The notes under the pieces: generated by a model | What the model saw: the letters and a program-made list of their open reading frames with translations, nothing else | Told to the model about the DNA's origin: nothing | The model's database searches: none | Shown here: positions 39,782-47,261 of the stretch, piece by piece | Numbering within the stretch: position 1 is the stretch's first letter | Layout: each line of letters starts with the position of its first letter | Assembly: GCF_016758195.1 (NCBI RefSeq) | Contig: NZ_QYAC01000004.1 | Span: 342,283-406,282, forward strand | Source: Leucobacter chromiireducens subsp. solipictus | GTDB lineage: Bacteria; Actinomycetota; Actinomycetes; Actinomycetales; Microbacteriaceae | Direction: 5' to 3' | Length of the DNA: 64,000 nucleotides | Position numbers and translations under genes: made by a program

Positions 39782-40938
39782 CGCTGCTCCTTCGCTGCGG
39801 GTCGGGTGGGGTCAGTGGGGTCGGTGGGTTCGGTGGGGCCGGTACCGCCGGTGGGGTCAGTGCCGTCAGTGGGTGTGTGGCCGTCGGCGGCCGAGGCGCG
39901 GGGGACGGATCCCAACGGGGAGCCTGCCGGGGGTCCTGCCGGGGATCCCGACGGGACCAGATCAGGAGCAGCGAGCGGCCGTGCCGCGGCCACGTCGAGC
40001 CGCGCGGTGTCCGGGCCCGGGACGAACACCAGGCGCGTGTCCGGCAGTTCGGGATCCGCGGGGGTGAGCGCGGTCAGCATGTCGCGCGGGGTGAGGCCCG
40101 CACCGGCAAGCGCCGCGAGCTCCCGGGGGTTGAGGCCCACCGGCAACGGGCCATTGCCGAGGTCCGTGCCGTACCGCACCTCCCCGCCGAGGGCGTGGAA
40201 CCCGGCGAGGTTCTCGCGCGCGGTCTCGAACGCGGCCCCGCCGGCACCCCAGCCGTGGACGTCGAGCGTCGAGATCCAGGTCATCGTGTCCGCGTGTGCG
40301 CGCAGCTCCGCGGGCTCCAGGCGCTCCGTGAACGGCGTATGGGCGAGCATCTTGGCCCCCAGTCGCCGCACGCGCGTGGCCTCCCCCGCGCCCTCGGCGT
40401 GGGCGACCACGGGCAGTCCCGCGGATTCGGCGGCCGCGACCACCGCACGGAAGAGTTCGTCACTCAGCACCGGCCCCGCGTCCGCGTTGCTCGCGACCTT
40501 GATGACGCTGGCACCGTGCGCGGCCATTTCAGCGACGGCGGCCGACGCGTCCGCGGCGTCCGCGAGCTCCCGGAAGGATCCGGCGGGGGCCCAGTCCCGG
40601 TCGCTCGGATAGCCGCCGGGTGCCGTGAGAAAGGCGCCCGCAAACTCCACGCGGACACCTCGCGGCGGGGCGGCGCGATGCGCAACCACGCGCTCGGGGT
40701 GCGCGCCAAGGTCGAGTACGCGTCCGAGCACGCCCGCGGCGAGATCCCCCGCGTCGACGAGCTGCAGGTGCACGTGCCAGTCGGTGAACTGGCCCACGAC
40801 GACCCCGTGGAAGGGCGCGTCGGCGGTGCCCCGCTGATCCGGCGCTGCCGCGGTCAGCCGCCACTGGCCGTCCGCTGCGGCGGAGACGGTGCCGCGCCGG
40901 ATCTCGCCATCCCGGTCGCGGAACCACACGGTGCTCAC
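39778..40938 (-). CDS. Amidohydrolase-superfamily protein in the formamidase position
   Basis: 386 aa from GTG 40938, which overlaps the kynA stop as GTGA; the open frame continues upstream inside kynA but that is a shadow. Metal-dependent amidohydrolase marks are DWHVHLQL (HxH), VIKVASNADAG, VVAHAEGAGEA, KMLAHTPF and RYGTDLGNG. The C-terminal tail has tandem TDP/TGP-type repeats (about 39795-39875) and ends RPAAKEQR. It lies between TDO and KynU, where N-formylkynurenine must be hydrolysed, and no KynB-type gene is present in the window. Formamidase activity is therefore a good hypothesis, but it is not shown by known motif specificity. Confidence 0.6.
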   Translation of the reverse strand: MSTVWFRDRDGEIRRGTVSAAADGQWRLTAAAPDQRGTADAPFHGVVVGQFTDWHVHLQLVDAGDLAAGVLGRVLDLGAHPERVVAHRAAPPRGVRVEFAGAFLTAPGGYPSDRDWAPAGSFRELADAADASAAVAEMAAHGASVIKVASNADAGPVLSDELFRAVVAAAESAGLPVVAHAEGAGEATRVRRLGAKMLAHTPFTERLEPAELRAHADTMTWISTLDVHGWGAGGAAFETARENLAGFHALGGEVRYGTDLGNGPLPVGLNPRELAALAGAGLTPRDMLTALTPADPELPDTRLVFVPGPDTARLDVAAARPLAAPDLVPSGSPAGPPAGSPLGSVPRASAADGHTPTDGTDPTGGTGPTEPTDPTDPTRPAAKEQR

Positions 40939-41789
40939 GCGGGGATCCGGGTGCGGACGGCGAAGAGCTCGGGGAAGAACGTCAGTTCGAGGGCGCGCTG
41001 CAGGAACCCCACCCCGCTGGACCCGCCGGTGCCGGTCTTCATGCCGATCGTCCGGGAGACGGTGCGCATGTGCCGGAACCGCCAGAACTGGAAGTTGTCC
41101 TCCAGATCGACAAACTCCTCGCAGGCCTCGTAGAGGTCCCAGTGCTCGGTGTGGTCCGCGTAGATCGAGACGAAGACGTCGACGAGTTCCTCGTTCATCT
41201 CGTAGGCCTGGGTGACGTCGCGTTCGAGCACTGCAGCGGGCACCGGCAGGCCGCGCCGCGCCATGAGGCGGAGGAGCTCGTCGTACAGGCTCGGCTCGTG
41301 CAGCTCGGCTTCGAGAAGGGCGTGATCGGCAGGTGCCGATTCGAACACCTTGAGCATGCGCGCGTTCTTGTTGCCGAGTGCGAACTCGACGGCGCGGTAC
41401 TGCACGGATTGGAAGCCGGACGAGTTGCCCAGGCTGCCGCGGAACTGCGCGTACTCGCTGGGGGTCAGCGTCGCGAGCACCGCCCACTGCTCGGTCAACA
41501 CCTCCTGGATCTTTTTCACCCGCGCGACGGCTTTCAGGGCACCGGTGAGGCGATCTGCGCGGAGCTCCTCGCGCGCGTGGCGGAGTTCGTGGAGCACCAG
41601 CTTGAGCCAGAGCTCGGAGGTCTGGTGCTGGATGATGAAGAGCATCTCATCGTGATGCTGCGGCTGGCTGATCGGCTGCTGCGCGGCGAGGAGCGTGTCG
41701 AGCTGCAGGTAACTGCCGTAACTGAGCTTCTCTCGGAAGTCGGTCACGACGTCTTTCTCGATCTCGCGGGTGTTGCGCTCGACGCTCAT
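40935..41789 (-). CDS. kynA: Tryptophan 2,3-dioxygenase
   Basis: 284-aa haem dioxygenase that converts L-tryptophan to N-formylkynurenine. Motifs: YGSYLQLDTLLAAQQP, HHDEMLFIIQHQTSELWLKLVLHEL (early active-site region), GNSSGFQSVQYRAVEF, and near the C-terminus NFQFWRFRHMRTVSRTIGMKTGTGGSSGVGFL with the haem-ligand His. GAGGAGCACCC precedes ATG 41789. It is the first gene of the operon kynA-amidohydrolase-kynU-paaX. A candidate promoter lies at 41820-41850. Confidence 0.92.
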   Translation of the reverse strand: MSVERNTREIEKDVVTDFREKLSYGSYLQLDTLLAAQQPISQPQHHDEMLFIIQHQTSELWLKLVLHELRHAREELRADRLTGALKAVARVKKIQEVLTEQWAVLATLTPSEYAQFRGSLGNSSGFQSVQYRAVEFALGNKNARMLKVFESAPADHALLEAELHEPSLYDELLRLMARRGLPVPAAVLERDVTQAYEMNEELVDVFVSIYADHTEHWDLYEACEEFVDLEDNFQFWRFRHMRTVSRTIGMKTGTGGSSGVGFLQRALELTFFPELFAVRTRIPA

Positions 41790-41819
41790 GGGTGCTCCTC
41801 TTCGAGTAGGCGGAATCCC

Positions 41820-41850
41820 AATATAACACCGAGCGAACGATCGGCCACAA
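41820..41850 (-). promoter_or_regulatory. Candidate kyn operon promoter
   Basis: On the minus strand TTGTGG (41845-41850) and TTATAT (41821-41826) are separated by 18 nt, 31 nt before kynA. Tentative. Confidence 0.4.
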
Positions 41851-41895
41851 GATGATGCAAGCGGGAAACATCCGATCTATATCATCTGATTAATG

Positions 41896-41913
41896 TAAGG
41901 TGAGACTCACTTG
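41896..41913 (+). promoter_or_regulatory. DtxR/IdeR-like iron box
   Basis: TAAGGTGAGACTCACTTG has a GTGAG-a-CTCAC dyad and resembles the AGGTTAGnCTAACCT consensus with differences. Position before an iron-uptake regulator supports it. Confidence 0.45.
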
Positions 41914-41933
41914 TCAACTGTCCCGAGGTGTCG

Positions 41934-42779
41934 ATGTCTCTGCTTGCCCTGCGCCCCGCGCTCATCCCGGACATTCCGCGCACGGCGGATCGACCCGCGA
42001 CCGACACATCGCTTCCCCCCACGTACGACGCCCCCGAATACTCCGTTCGGGCCCCGTACCTCCTCACCACGAGCGTGCACGAACCGCGCCGAGCCGTGTC
42101 GTGGCCCGCGCATGCGCACCCGGAACACGAGCTTCTGTGGACCGATCGCGGCGTGGTGACCATGTTGGCGGCGGGACGCCAGTGGACCGTGACACCCGGG
42201 ATCGGGCTCTGGATCCCCGCGGGTGTCGAACACGAGGGGGCCACGCGCGACAACACCGAGGCACGGGCCACGTATTTCGCGCCCGCCAACTGGAATCGCC
42301 CCTGGCACGAGCCCGTCGCGGTTCGAGTGATCCCCGCGGCGCGCGAGCTGCTGCTCCACATCAAACGAGCGCGCATGACCACGGAGCAGCGGTTGCGCGC
42401 CCAGCAGGTCTGCGTGGACATGCTGGAGCTCACCCACTCGGCACAGCTCGACGTCCCGGTCCCGAAGGACACCCGGATTGCGCTGCTCGTCGAGATGGTG
42501 TTGCACGATCCCGCGGACGATCGCTCGCTGGAGCAGTGGGCATCACTGCTCAACATGACTGCCCGCACGCTGACCCGCATCTTCACCGCCGAGATCGCTC
42601 TCAGCTTCGCGCAGTGGCGGCGCCTCGTACGCATGCGCGCCGCCATCGGCGAACTCGCGGATGGATCCAGCGTGAAATCGGTGGCGTATCGCGTGGGGTA
42701 CAGCACCACCAGCGCGTTCGTCACCGCGTTTCGCAAGACCGTGGGCTGCACGCCCGGGGAGCTCGCGGGGCAGCTGTAG
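41934..42779 (+). CDS. AraC-family regulator of siderophore uptake
   Basis: 281 aa from ATG 41934, with GAGG upstream; GTG 41928 is in frame. N-terminal cupin-like sensor (PAHAHPEHELLWTDRGVVTMLAAGRQWTVTPGIGLWIPAGVEHEG) and a C-terminal AraC HTH pair (RSLEQWASLLNMTARTLTRIFTAEIALSFAQWRRLVRMRAAIGELADGSSVKSVAYRVGYSTTSAFVTAFRKTVGCTPGEL). It heads the siderophore ABC genes. The two tandem GTCCC sites before the permease and binding-protein genes are likely targets. The iron box 21 nt upstream suggests iron repression of its own gene. Confidence 0.8.
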   Translation: MSLLALRPALIPDIPRTADRPATDTSLPPTYDAPEYSVRAPYLLTTSVHEPRRAVSWPAHAHPEHELLWTDRGVVTMLAAGRQWTVTPGIGLWIPAGVEHEGATRDNTEARATYFAPANWNRPWHEPVAVRVIPAARELLLHIKRARMTTEQRLRAQQVCVDMLELTHSAQLDVPVPKDTRIALLVEMVLHDPADDRSLEQWASLLNMTARTLTRIFTAEIALSFAQWRRLVRMRAAIGELADGSSVKSVAYRVGYSTTSAFVTAFRKTVGCTPGELAGQL

Positions 42780-42797
42780 TGGCGCACCGCTCGGCCT

Positions 42798-42850
42798 GTC
42801 CCGATCGCGACATCGCCTGTCCCCCACCCGCCACTCGCGCACCGTAGCGT
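42798..42850 (+). promoter_or_regulatory. AraC-type activator sites and promoter before the FecCD gene
   Basis: GTCCCGATCGCGA (42798-42810) and GTCCCCC (from 42819) are direct half-sites 21 bp apart. TAGCGT (42845-42850) follows 26 nt after the second start and serves as the -10. The same layout is found at 45980-46032. Confidence 0.7.
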
Positions 42851-42907
42851 CGATCCGGGGCCGTGCGCCCCGCACGCACACACATGCCCAGGAGGGTGCC
42901 ACACCAC

Positions 42908-44023
42908 ATGACAACCACCGCTCGGCCCCCGTCACCGCCCTCCGGCATCACCGGCCGCACGCCCGGCGCGCGCACCCCGCCCGCCGCCAGCGACCGCACG
43001 CCCGAGCCTCGGCCGGGCCTCGCGCGCGGAACCGGGGCGCGGCTCGCGTGGCTCGGCGTCGCCGTGGTCGCCCTTGTGGGGGTCGCCGTGGTGAGCGTCG
43101 TCGTCGGGGCTCGGGATCTGCCGCTCAGCACGGTGTGGGAGGCGGTGTTTGCGCCCCGAGATACCGAGACCCACTACGTCGTGTGGGATCTCCGGATCCC
43201 GCGCACGCTCGTCGCCGTCGTGGTGGGCGCGGCGCTCGGAGTTGCCGGGGCGCTCGTGCAGGCGCTCACGCGCAACCCGCTCGCCGACCCGGGCATCCTG
43301 GGCGTGAATTCGGGGGCCGCGTTCGCGGTCACGGTCGGCGTGGGCGTGTTGGGCGTCTCCTCCGTGTCGGGCACCCTGTGGTTCGCCTTCGGGGGTGCGC
43401 TGATCGTCACCATCGCCGTGTATGCCATCGGGGCCGCCGGCCGCGGCGGTGCGGACCCGCTACGCCTCGTCCTCGCGGGCGTGGCGCTCGGGGCCGTGCT
43501 GAGCGGGGCAATGAGCACGCTCACGCTCCTCGACCCGAGCGCATTCGACAAGATGCGGAACTGGGGTGCCGGATCCGTCGTGGGGCGCGAGCTCGCACAA
43601 CTCTGGCCGGTCATCCCGTTCATCGCCGCCGGCCTCGTCCTCGCCGCCTGCATGGCGCACGCGCTCAACGCGATCGCGCTGGGCGAGGACCTTGCCGCGG
43701 CGCTCGGGGCGAACGTGCTTCGCACCCGCATCATCGTGATCATCGCGGTCACCCTCCTTGCGGGCGGCGCGACCGCGATCGCCGGCCCCATCGGGTTCAT
43801 CGGACTCATGGTGCCGCACGTCGCCCGCTGGATCGTCGGACCCGACCAGCGCTGGATCCTCGCGTTTACCCTGGTCCTCGCCCCGATCCTGCTCCTGCTC
43901 TCGGACATCGCCGGCCGGATCCTGATGCGTCCGGCGGAAATCCCGGTGGGGATCGTCACCGCGTTCATCGGGGCGCCCGTGCTGATCGTGCTGATCCGTC
44001 GCCGCCGGGTGAGCCAGCTGTGA
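42908..44023 (+). CDS. Siderophore ABC transporter permease (FecCD family)
   Basis: 371 aa from ATG 42908, with AGGAGGGTGCCACACC upstream; longer frames are rejected. Typical FecCD sequence: DLRIPRTLVAVVVGAALGVAGALVQALTRNPLADPGILGVNSGAAFAVTVGVG, VLAGVALGAVLSGAM, and IGFIGLMVPHVARWIVGPDQRWI near the cytoplasmic coupling region. About ten membrane helices. It forms a heterodimer channel with the next gene for import of an Fe-siderophore. Its stop overlaps the next start as GTGA. Confidence 0.85.
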   Translation: MTTTARPPSPPSGITGRTPGARTPPAASDRTPEPRPGLARGTGARLAWLGVAVVALVGVAVVSVVVGARDLPLSTVWEAVFAPRDTETHYVVWDLRIPRTLVAVVVGAALGVAGALVQALTRNPLADPGILGVNSGAAFAVTVGVGVLGVSSVSGTLWFAFGGALIVTIAVYAIGAAGRGGADPLRLVLAGVALGAVLSGAMSTLTLLDPSAFDKMRNWGAGSVVGRELAQLWPVIPFIAAGLVLAACMAHALNAIALGEDLAAALGANVLRTRIIVIIAVTLLAGGATAIAGPIGFIGLMVPHVARWIVGPDQRWILAFTLVLAPILLLLSDIAGRILMRPAEIPVGIVTAFIGAPVLIVLIRRRRVSQL

Positions 44024-45066
44024 GTCGAGTCGATGCTGGGCGCCACGTACGCCGCGTGCGGCTGGGTGGCGCGTGGCTTCGCGTCGATGTTCGCACCGCG
44101 GCGATCGGGCTCGTGCTGCTCTTCAGCTGCATCGCTCTCGGCCTGCTCTCCCTCGTCAGCGGGGACTATCCGCTGAGCCTGGGCGAGGTGTGGCAGGCGC
44201 TGTTCTCGGGCGTTGACGACTTCACCCGGACCGTCGTCGTCGAATGGCGGCTGCCCCGGATTCTCGCCGCGATTGTGTTCGGCGCCGCCCTGGGCGCGAG
44301 CGGTGCGGTCTTCCAGTCACTCACCCGCAACCCCCTCGCGAGCCCGGACATTCTCGGCTTCTCCGCGGGCGCCTACACCGGCGCACTGATCGTCATCATT
44401 GTCCTCGGCAGAAGTTACCTCCAGGTCGCCGCGGGCGCGCTCATCGGCGGGATCGCCACCGCCGCACTCGTGTATGTGCTCGCCTTCCGGCGTGGCGCGC
44501 AGGGCTTCCGCCTCATCATCGTGGGGATCGCGATTTCCGCGATGCTGAGCTCCGTGAACACGTGGCTCACGCTGACCGCCGATCTCGATACCGCGATGGT
44601 GGCGGCCGTGTGGGGTGCGGGATCCCTGAACGGCGTGACCTGGCAGCAGACCGGGCTCGGCAGCGTGCTCGTTGCGATCCTGCTGCTCGCCGTGCTTGTG
44701 CTCGGCCGACCGCTCCGCCAGCTCGAGCTTGGCGATGATGCGGCGCAGGCGCTGGGCGTGCGGGTTGAGGCCAGCCGACTCCTGCTCATGCTGCTCTCTG
44801 TGGGCCTCATCGCCGTGGTCACCGCGGCGGCGGGCCCGATCGCGTTTGTCGCCCTCGCGGCCCCGCAGATCGCACGCCGCCTGACCCGCAGTCCGGGCGT
44901 CTCCGTGGCCTCGGCTGCCCTCATGGGTGCGGCAATGCTGGTGTCGTCCGACGCCATCGCTCAGCACGCCCTGCCCGCCATGCTGCCCGTCGGGACCGTC
45001 ACCGTCGTGGTCGGCGGCGGGTACCTGATCTGGCTCCTGATCCGCGAGGCTCGGCGCCAGCCGTAG
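44020..45066 (+). CDS. Siderophore ABC transporter permease (FecCD family)
   Basis: 348 aa from GTG 44020, overlapping the preceding stop. FecCD marks: EWRLPRILAAIVFGAALGASGAVFQSLTRNPLASPDILGFSAGAYTGAL, LIIVGIAISAMLSSVNTWL, and GPIAFVALAAPQIARRLTRSPG. Second half of the permease pair. The frame is open far upstream inside the first permease, but that part is a shadow. Substrate is not predictable. Confidence 0.85.
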   Translation: MSRVDAGRHVRRVRLGGAWLRVDVRTAAIGLVLLFSCIALGLLSLVSGDYPLSLGEVWQALFSGVDDFTRTVVVEWRLPRILAAIVFGAALGASGAVFQSLTRNPLASPDILGFSAGAYTGALIVIIVLGRSYLQVAAGALIGGIATAALVYVLAFRRGAQGFRLIIVGIAISAMLSSVNTWLTLTADLDTAMVAAVWGAGSLNGVTWQQTGLGSVLVAILLLAVLVLGRPLRQLELGDDAAQALGVRVEASRLLLMLLSVGLIAVVTAAAGPIAFVALAAPQIARRLTRSPGVSVASAALMGAAMLVSSDAIAQHALPAMLPVGTVTVVVGGGYLIWLLIREARRQP

Positions 45067-45102
45067 CCCCATGTCCACCGCCCACCCCACCCCGGAGGCC
45101 TC

Positions 45103-46029
45103 ATGACCCCGCTCGCTTCTCCCGCCACATCGGACTTCTCCGATGCCGCGCTCCGCGTCACGCACGCCACGATCGGCTACGAGCGCGCCCGCATCTCCGA
45201 GGATCTCTCCGTCGAGATCCCCGATGGCTCGTTCACCGTCATCGTCGGGCCCAACGCCTGCGGAAAATCGACGCTGCTCCGCGCACTCGCGCGGCTCCTG
45301 AAGCCGAGCGCCGGGGACGTGCTGCTCGACGGGAAATCGATCGCGTCGTACCGCCCCAAGGAGGTCGCCCGCCGCCTCGGGCTGCTCCCGCAGACCTCGA
45401 TCGCGCCCGACGGGATCACCGTCGCGGATCTCGTCGCGCGTGGACGCTACCCCCACCAGGGCATCATTCGTCAGTGGACCGACGCCGACGAGGCGGCCGT
45501 ACTCGCGGCCCTCGCGGCGACCGGCACCACGGAGCTCTCCCCCCGCCTCGTTGACGAGCTCTCCGGCGGTCAACGGCAGCGTGTGTGGGTGGCGATGGTA
45601 CTCGCCCAGCAGACCCCGCTGCTGCTGCTCGACGAGCCCACCACCTTTCTCGATATCGCGCATCAGTACGAACTGCTCGAGCTCTTCACGGATCTCCATC
45701 TCGCGGGAAACACGCTGGTCGCCGTGCTCCACGACCTCAACCAGGCCGCCCGCTACGCCACCCACCTCATCGCGATGAAGGACGGAGCCATCGTCGCGAC
45801 GGGCACGCCGGAAGAGGTGGTCACCGAGGCGCTCGTCGAGGAGGTCTTCGGGCTCCCGTGCCGGGTCCTCCCGGATCCGGTGACGGGCACCCCGACCGTC
45901 GTGCCGCTGGGCCGAGACCGGGGCGGTCGATCCGCCGCGGCGTCCGCCGTGCCCGCCACGCATCCCACGTCGGCCGCGCGTCCCGATCGCGATGCGGATC
46001 GTCCCCCTCGCGCAGTTCCCGCTGCCTAG
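45103..46029 (+). CDS. Siderophore ABC transporter ATPase
   Basis: 308 aa. Walker A GPNACGKSTLLRAL, Q-loop LPQTSIAPDGITVADLVARGRYPHQ (typical of FepC/FecE), signature LSGGQRQRVWVAM, Walker B LLLLDEPTTFLD and switch His in LVAVLHDLNQ. An Ala/Pro/Arg-rich C-terminal extension (about 45 residues) is unusual and overlaps the promoter of the binding-protein gene, so some of it may be constrained by the regulatory DNA. Confidence 0.9.
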   Translation: MTPLASPATSDFSDAALRVTHATIGYERARISEDLSVEIPDGSFTVIVGPNACGKSTLLRALARLLKPSAGDVLLDGKSIASYRPKEVARRLGLLPQTSIAPDGITVADLVARGRYPHQGIIRQWTDADEAAVLAALAATGTTELSPRLVDELSGGQRQRVWVAMVLAQQTPLLLLDEPTTFLDIAHQYELLELFTDLHLAGNTLVAVLHDLNQAARYATHLIAMKDGAIVATGTPEEVVTEALVEEVFGLPCRVLPDPVTGTPTVVPLGRDRGGRSAAASAVPATHPTSAARPDRDADRPPRAVPAA

Positions 46030-46032
46030 CGT
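45980..46032 (+). promoter_or_regulatory. AraC-type activator sites and promoter before the binding-protein gene
   Basis: GTCCCGATCGCGA (45980-45992), GTCCCCC (from 46001) and TAGCGT (46027-46032) repeat the layout at 42798-42850 exactly: 21 bp between GTCCC starts and 26 nt to TAGCGT. It lies within the 3' end of the ATPase gene and gives the binding-protein gene its own promoter. Confidence 0.7.
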
Positions 46033-46105
46033 GGAGGTGCGGGGCGCACGCCCCGTGCCACCCGCGGCACCGGCTTCGGTCCGCGCTCTGATCCCAAGGA
46101 CACAC

Positions 46106-47158
46106 ATGCCCGTCACGCACGCCCCGTTCCCCCCGACCCCGGCCGCCGCAGCGCGCCCGCGCCGGCACCGCCGGCTGGCCGGGTGGACCTCCGCGATTCT
46201 CACCGTTGGTCTTCTGGCCGGCTGCGCGCCCACGACCGACACGGCCGCCTCCGACGCGCCGTCAGGCACCGCCGGGGAGACCATCGACTTCTCGTATGAG
46301 GGATACGACGCGAAGATCCCCGCGAACCCGGAGCGCGTCGTGGTGCTCGACAGCCGCAGCGGCCTGGAGATGGCGCTCCTCGCCGAGTACCCCATCGTCG
46401 CCACCGCGTACGGCACCGACAGCCCGCTCTCCCCGCTGATCGGCGACGACGTCGCACACCTGAAGAACAGCGCGTTCGACCTGAATCGCGAGGAGATCGC
46501 CTCGTTCAGGCCTGACCTCATCGTCGTGGGTGTCGGCTGGTGGAACTACTACGACGGCGAGGACTTCAAGCTCGACGAGATCGCCCCCGTGCTGGCGGTG
46601 AACGACGGCATCGACGTCGCCGGCGCCTCGATCGAGGAACCCTTCGCCGCGATGACGGATCAGCTCAGCCTGCTCGGCCGGGAAGACCAGGCCGACGCCG
46701 CGATCGCCGACTACGAAGCGGCGGTCGCGGCGGCCAAGGATCGGATTGGGCACTACACCGAGGGCAAGACTGCCAGCGTGATCCACTCCCCGGTCGACAA
46801 CTTCACCGTGATCTCGGGCGACTCCGTCTACCAGGTGGTCCTCCCCGCACTCGGGATGGAGATCCTCGACAACGCGGAGATCGCGAGCGCGCCGCCGAAC
46901 CCGAACGGCGCCGGCCACATGCTCAGCTACGAGAGCGCCGTGAGTGCCCTCGGCGACGCGGATCTCCTGTTCGTGTTCAAGGCGGACGCCGGGGCCGAGC
47001 TCGAACCCCTGCTGAAGCGCGTGCCCGCCGTGGAGCGCGGCGATTGGATCGACGGCAACCTCGCCGAGCGCTTCGGCTTCGCCCTCACCTACACGAGCTT
47101 CGTCACCGGCGTCGCGGACGCGGTCGAGCAGTTCCCCGACTTCACGCCCGCCGCGTAG
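46106..47158 (+). CDS. Siderophore-binding lipoprotein
   Basis: 350 aa from ATG 46106, with AAGGA upstream. Basic N-terminus, hydrophobic segment and lipobox LLAGC, then a periplasmic-binding (PBP) fold of the FepB/FhuD type: GYDAKIPANPERVVVLDSRSGLEMALLAE, IASFRPDLIVVGVGWW, and a C-terminal lobe with SYESAVSALGDADLLFVFKAD. It captures an iron-siderophore and delivers it to the FecCD pair. Followed by a very strong terminator. Confidence 0.88.
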   Translation: MPVTHAPFPPTPAAAARPRRHRRLAGWTSAILTVGLLAGCAPTTDTAASDAPSGTAGETIDFSYEGYDAKIPANPERVVVLDSRSGLEMALLAEYPIVATAYGTDSPLSPLIGDDVAHLKNSAFDLNREEIASFRPDLIVVGVGWWNYYDGEDFKLDEIAPVLAVNDGIDVAGASIEEPFAAMTDQLSLLGREDQADAAIADYEAAVAAAKDRIGHYTEGKTASVIHSPVDNFTVISGDSVYQVVLPALGMEILDNAEIASAPPNPNGAGHMLSYESAVSALGDADLLFVFKADAGAELEPLLKRVPAVERGDWIDGNLAERFGFALTYTSFVTGVADAVEQFPDFTPAA

Positions 47159-47177
47159 CCCGGCACCCGTCTCGCGC

Positions 47178-47230
47178 GCAGACGACAGCGCCCCCGGAAC
47201 CTCGCTGGTTCCGGGGGCGCTGTCGTCTGC
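47178..47230. terminator. Strong hairpin terminator
   Basis: 24-bp perfect arms (47178-47201 and 47207-47230) with a 5-nt loop, between the convergent siderophore and leuS genes. There is no T-run; it should act in both directions. Confidence 0.85.
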
Positions 47231-47261
47231 GACCCGTGACGTCGACGGGTGCGAGCGCGGC

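Noticed and set aside
40939..41487. N-terminal extension of the amidohydrolase frame
   Set aside because: It overlaps kynA antiparallel in frame terms (shadow on the same strand) and has no domain; GTG 40938 couples to the kynA stop.
43048..44019. Long plus-strand frame upstream of the second permease (672 aa in total)
   Set aside because: The N-terminal part is an Arg/Gly-rich shadow of the first permease; the GTG at 44020 with GTGA overlap is the real start.
44317..46521. 734-aa minus-strand frame over the ABC transporter genes
   Set aside because: Low-complexity shadow of three well-supported plus-strand genes; no domain.
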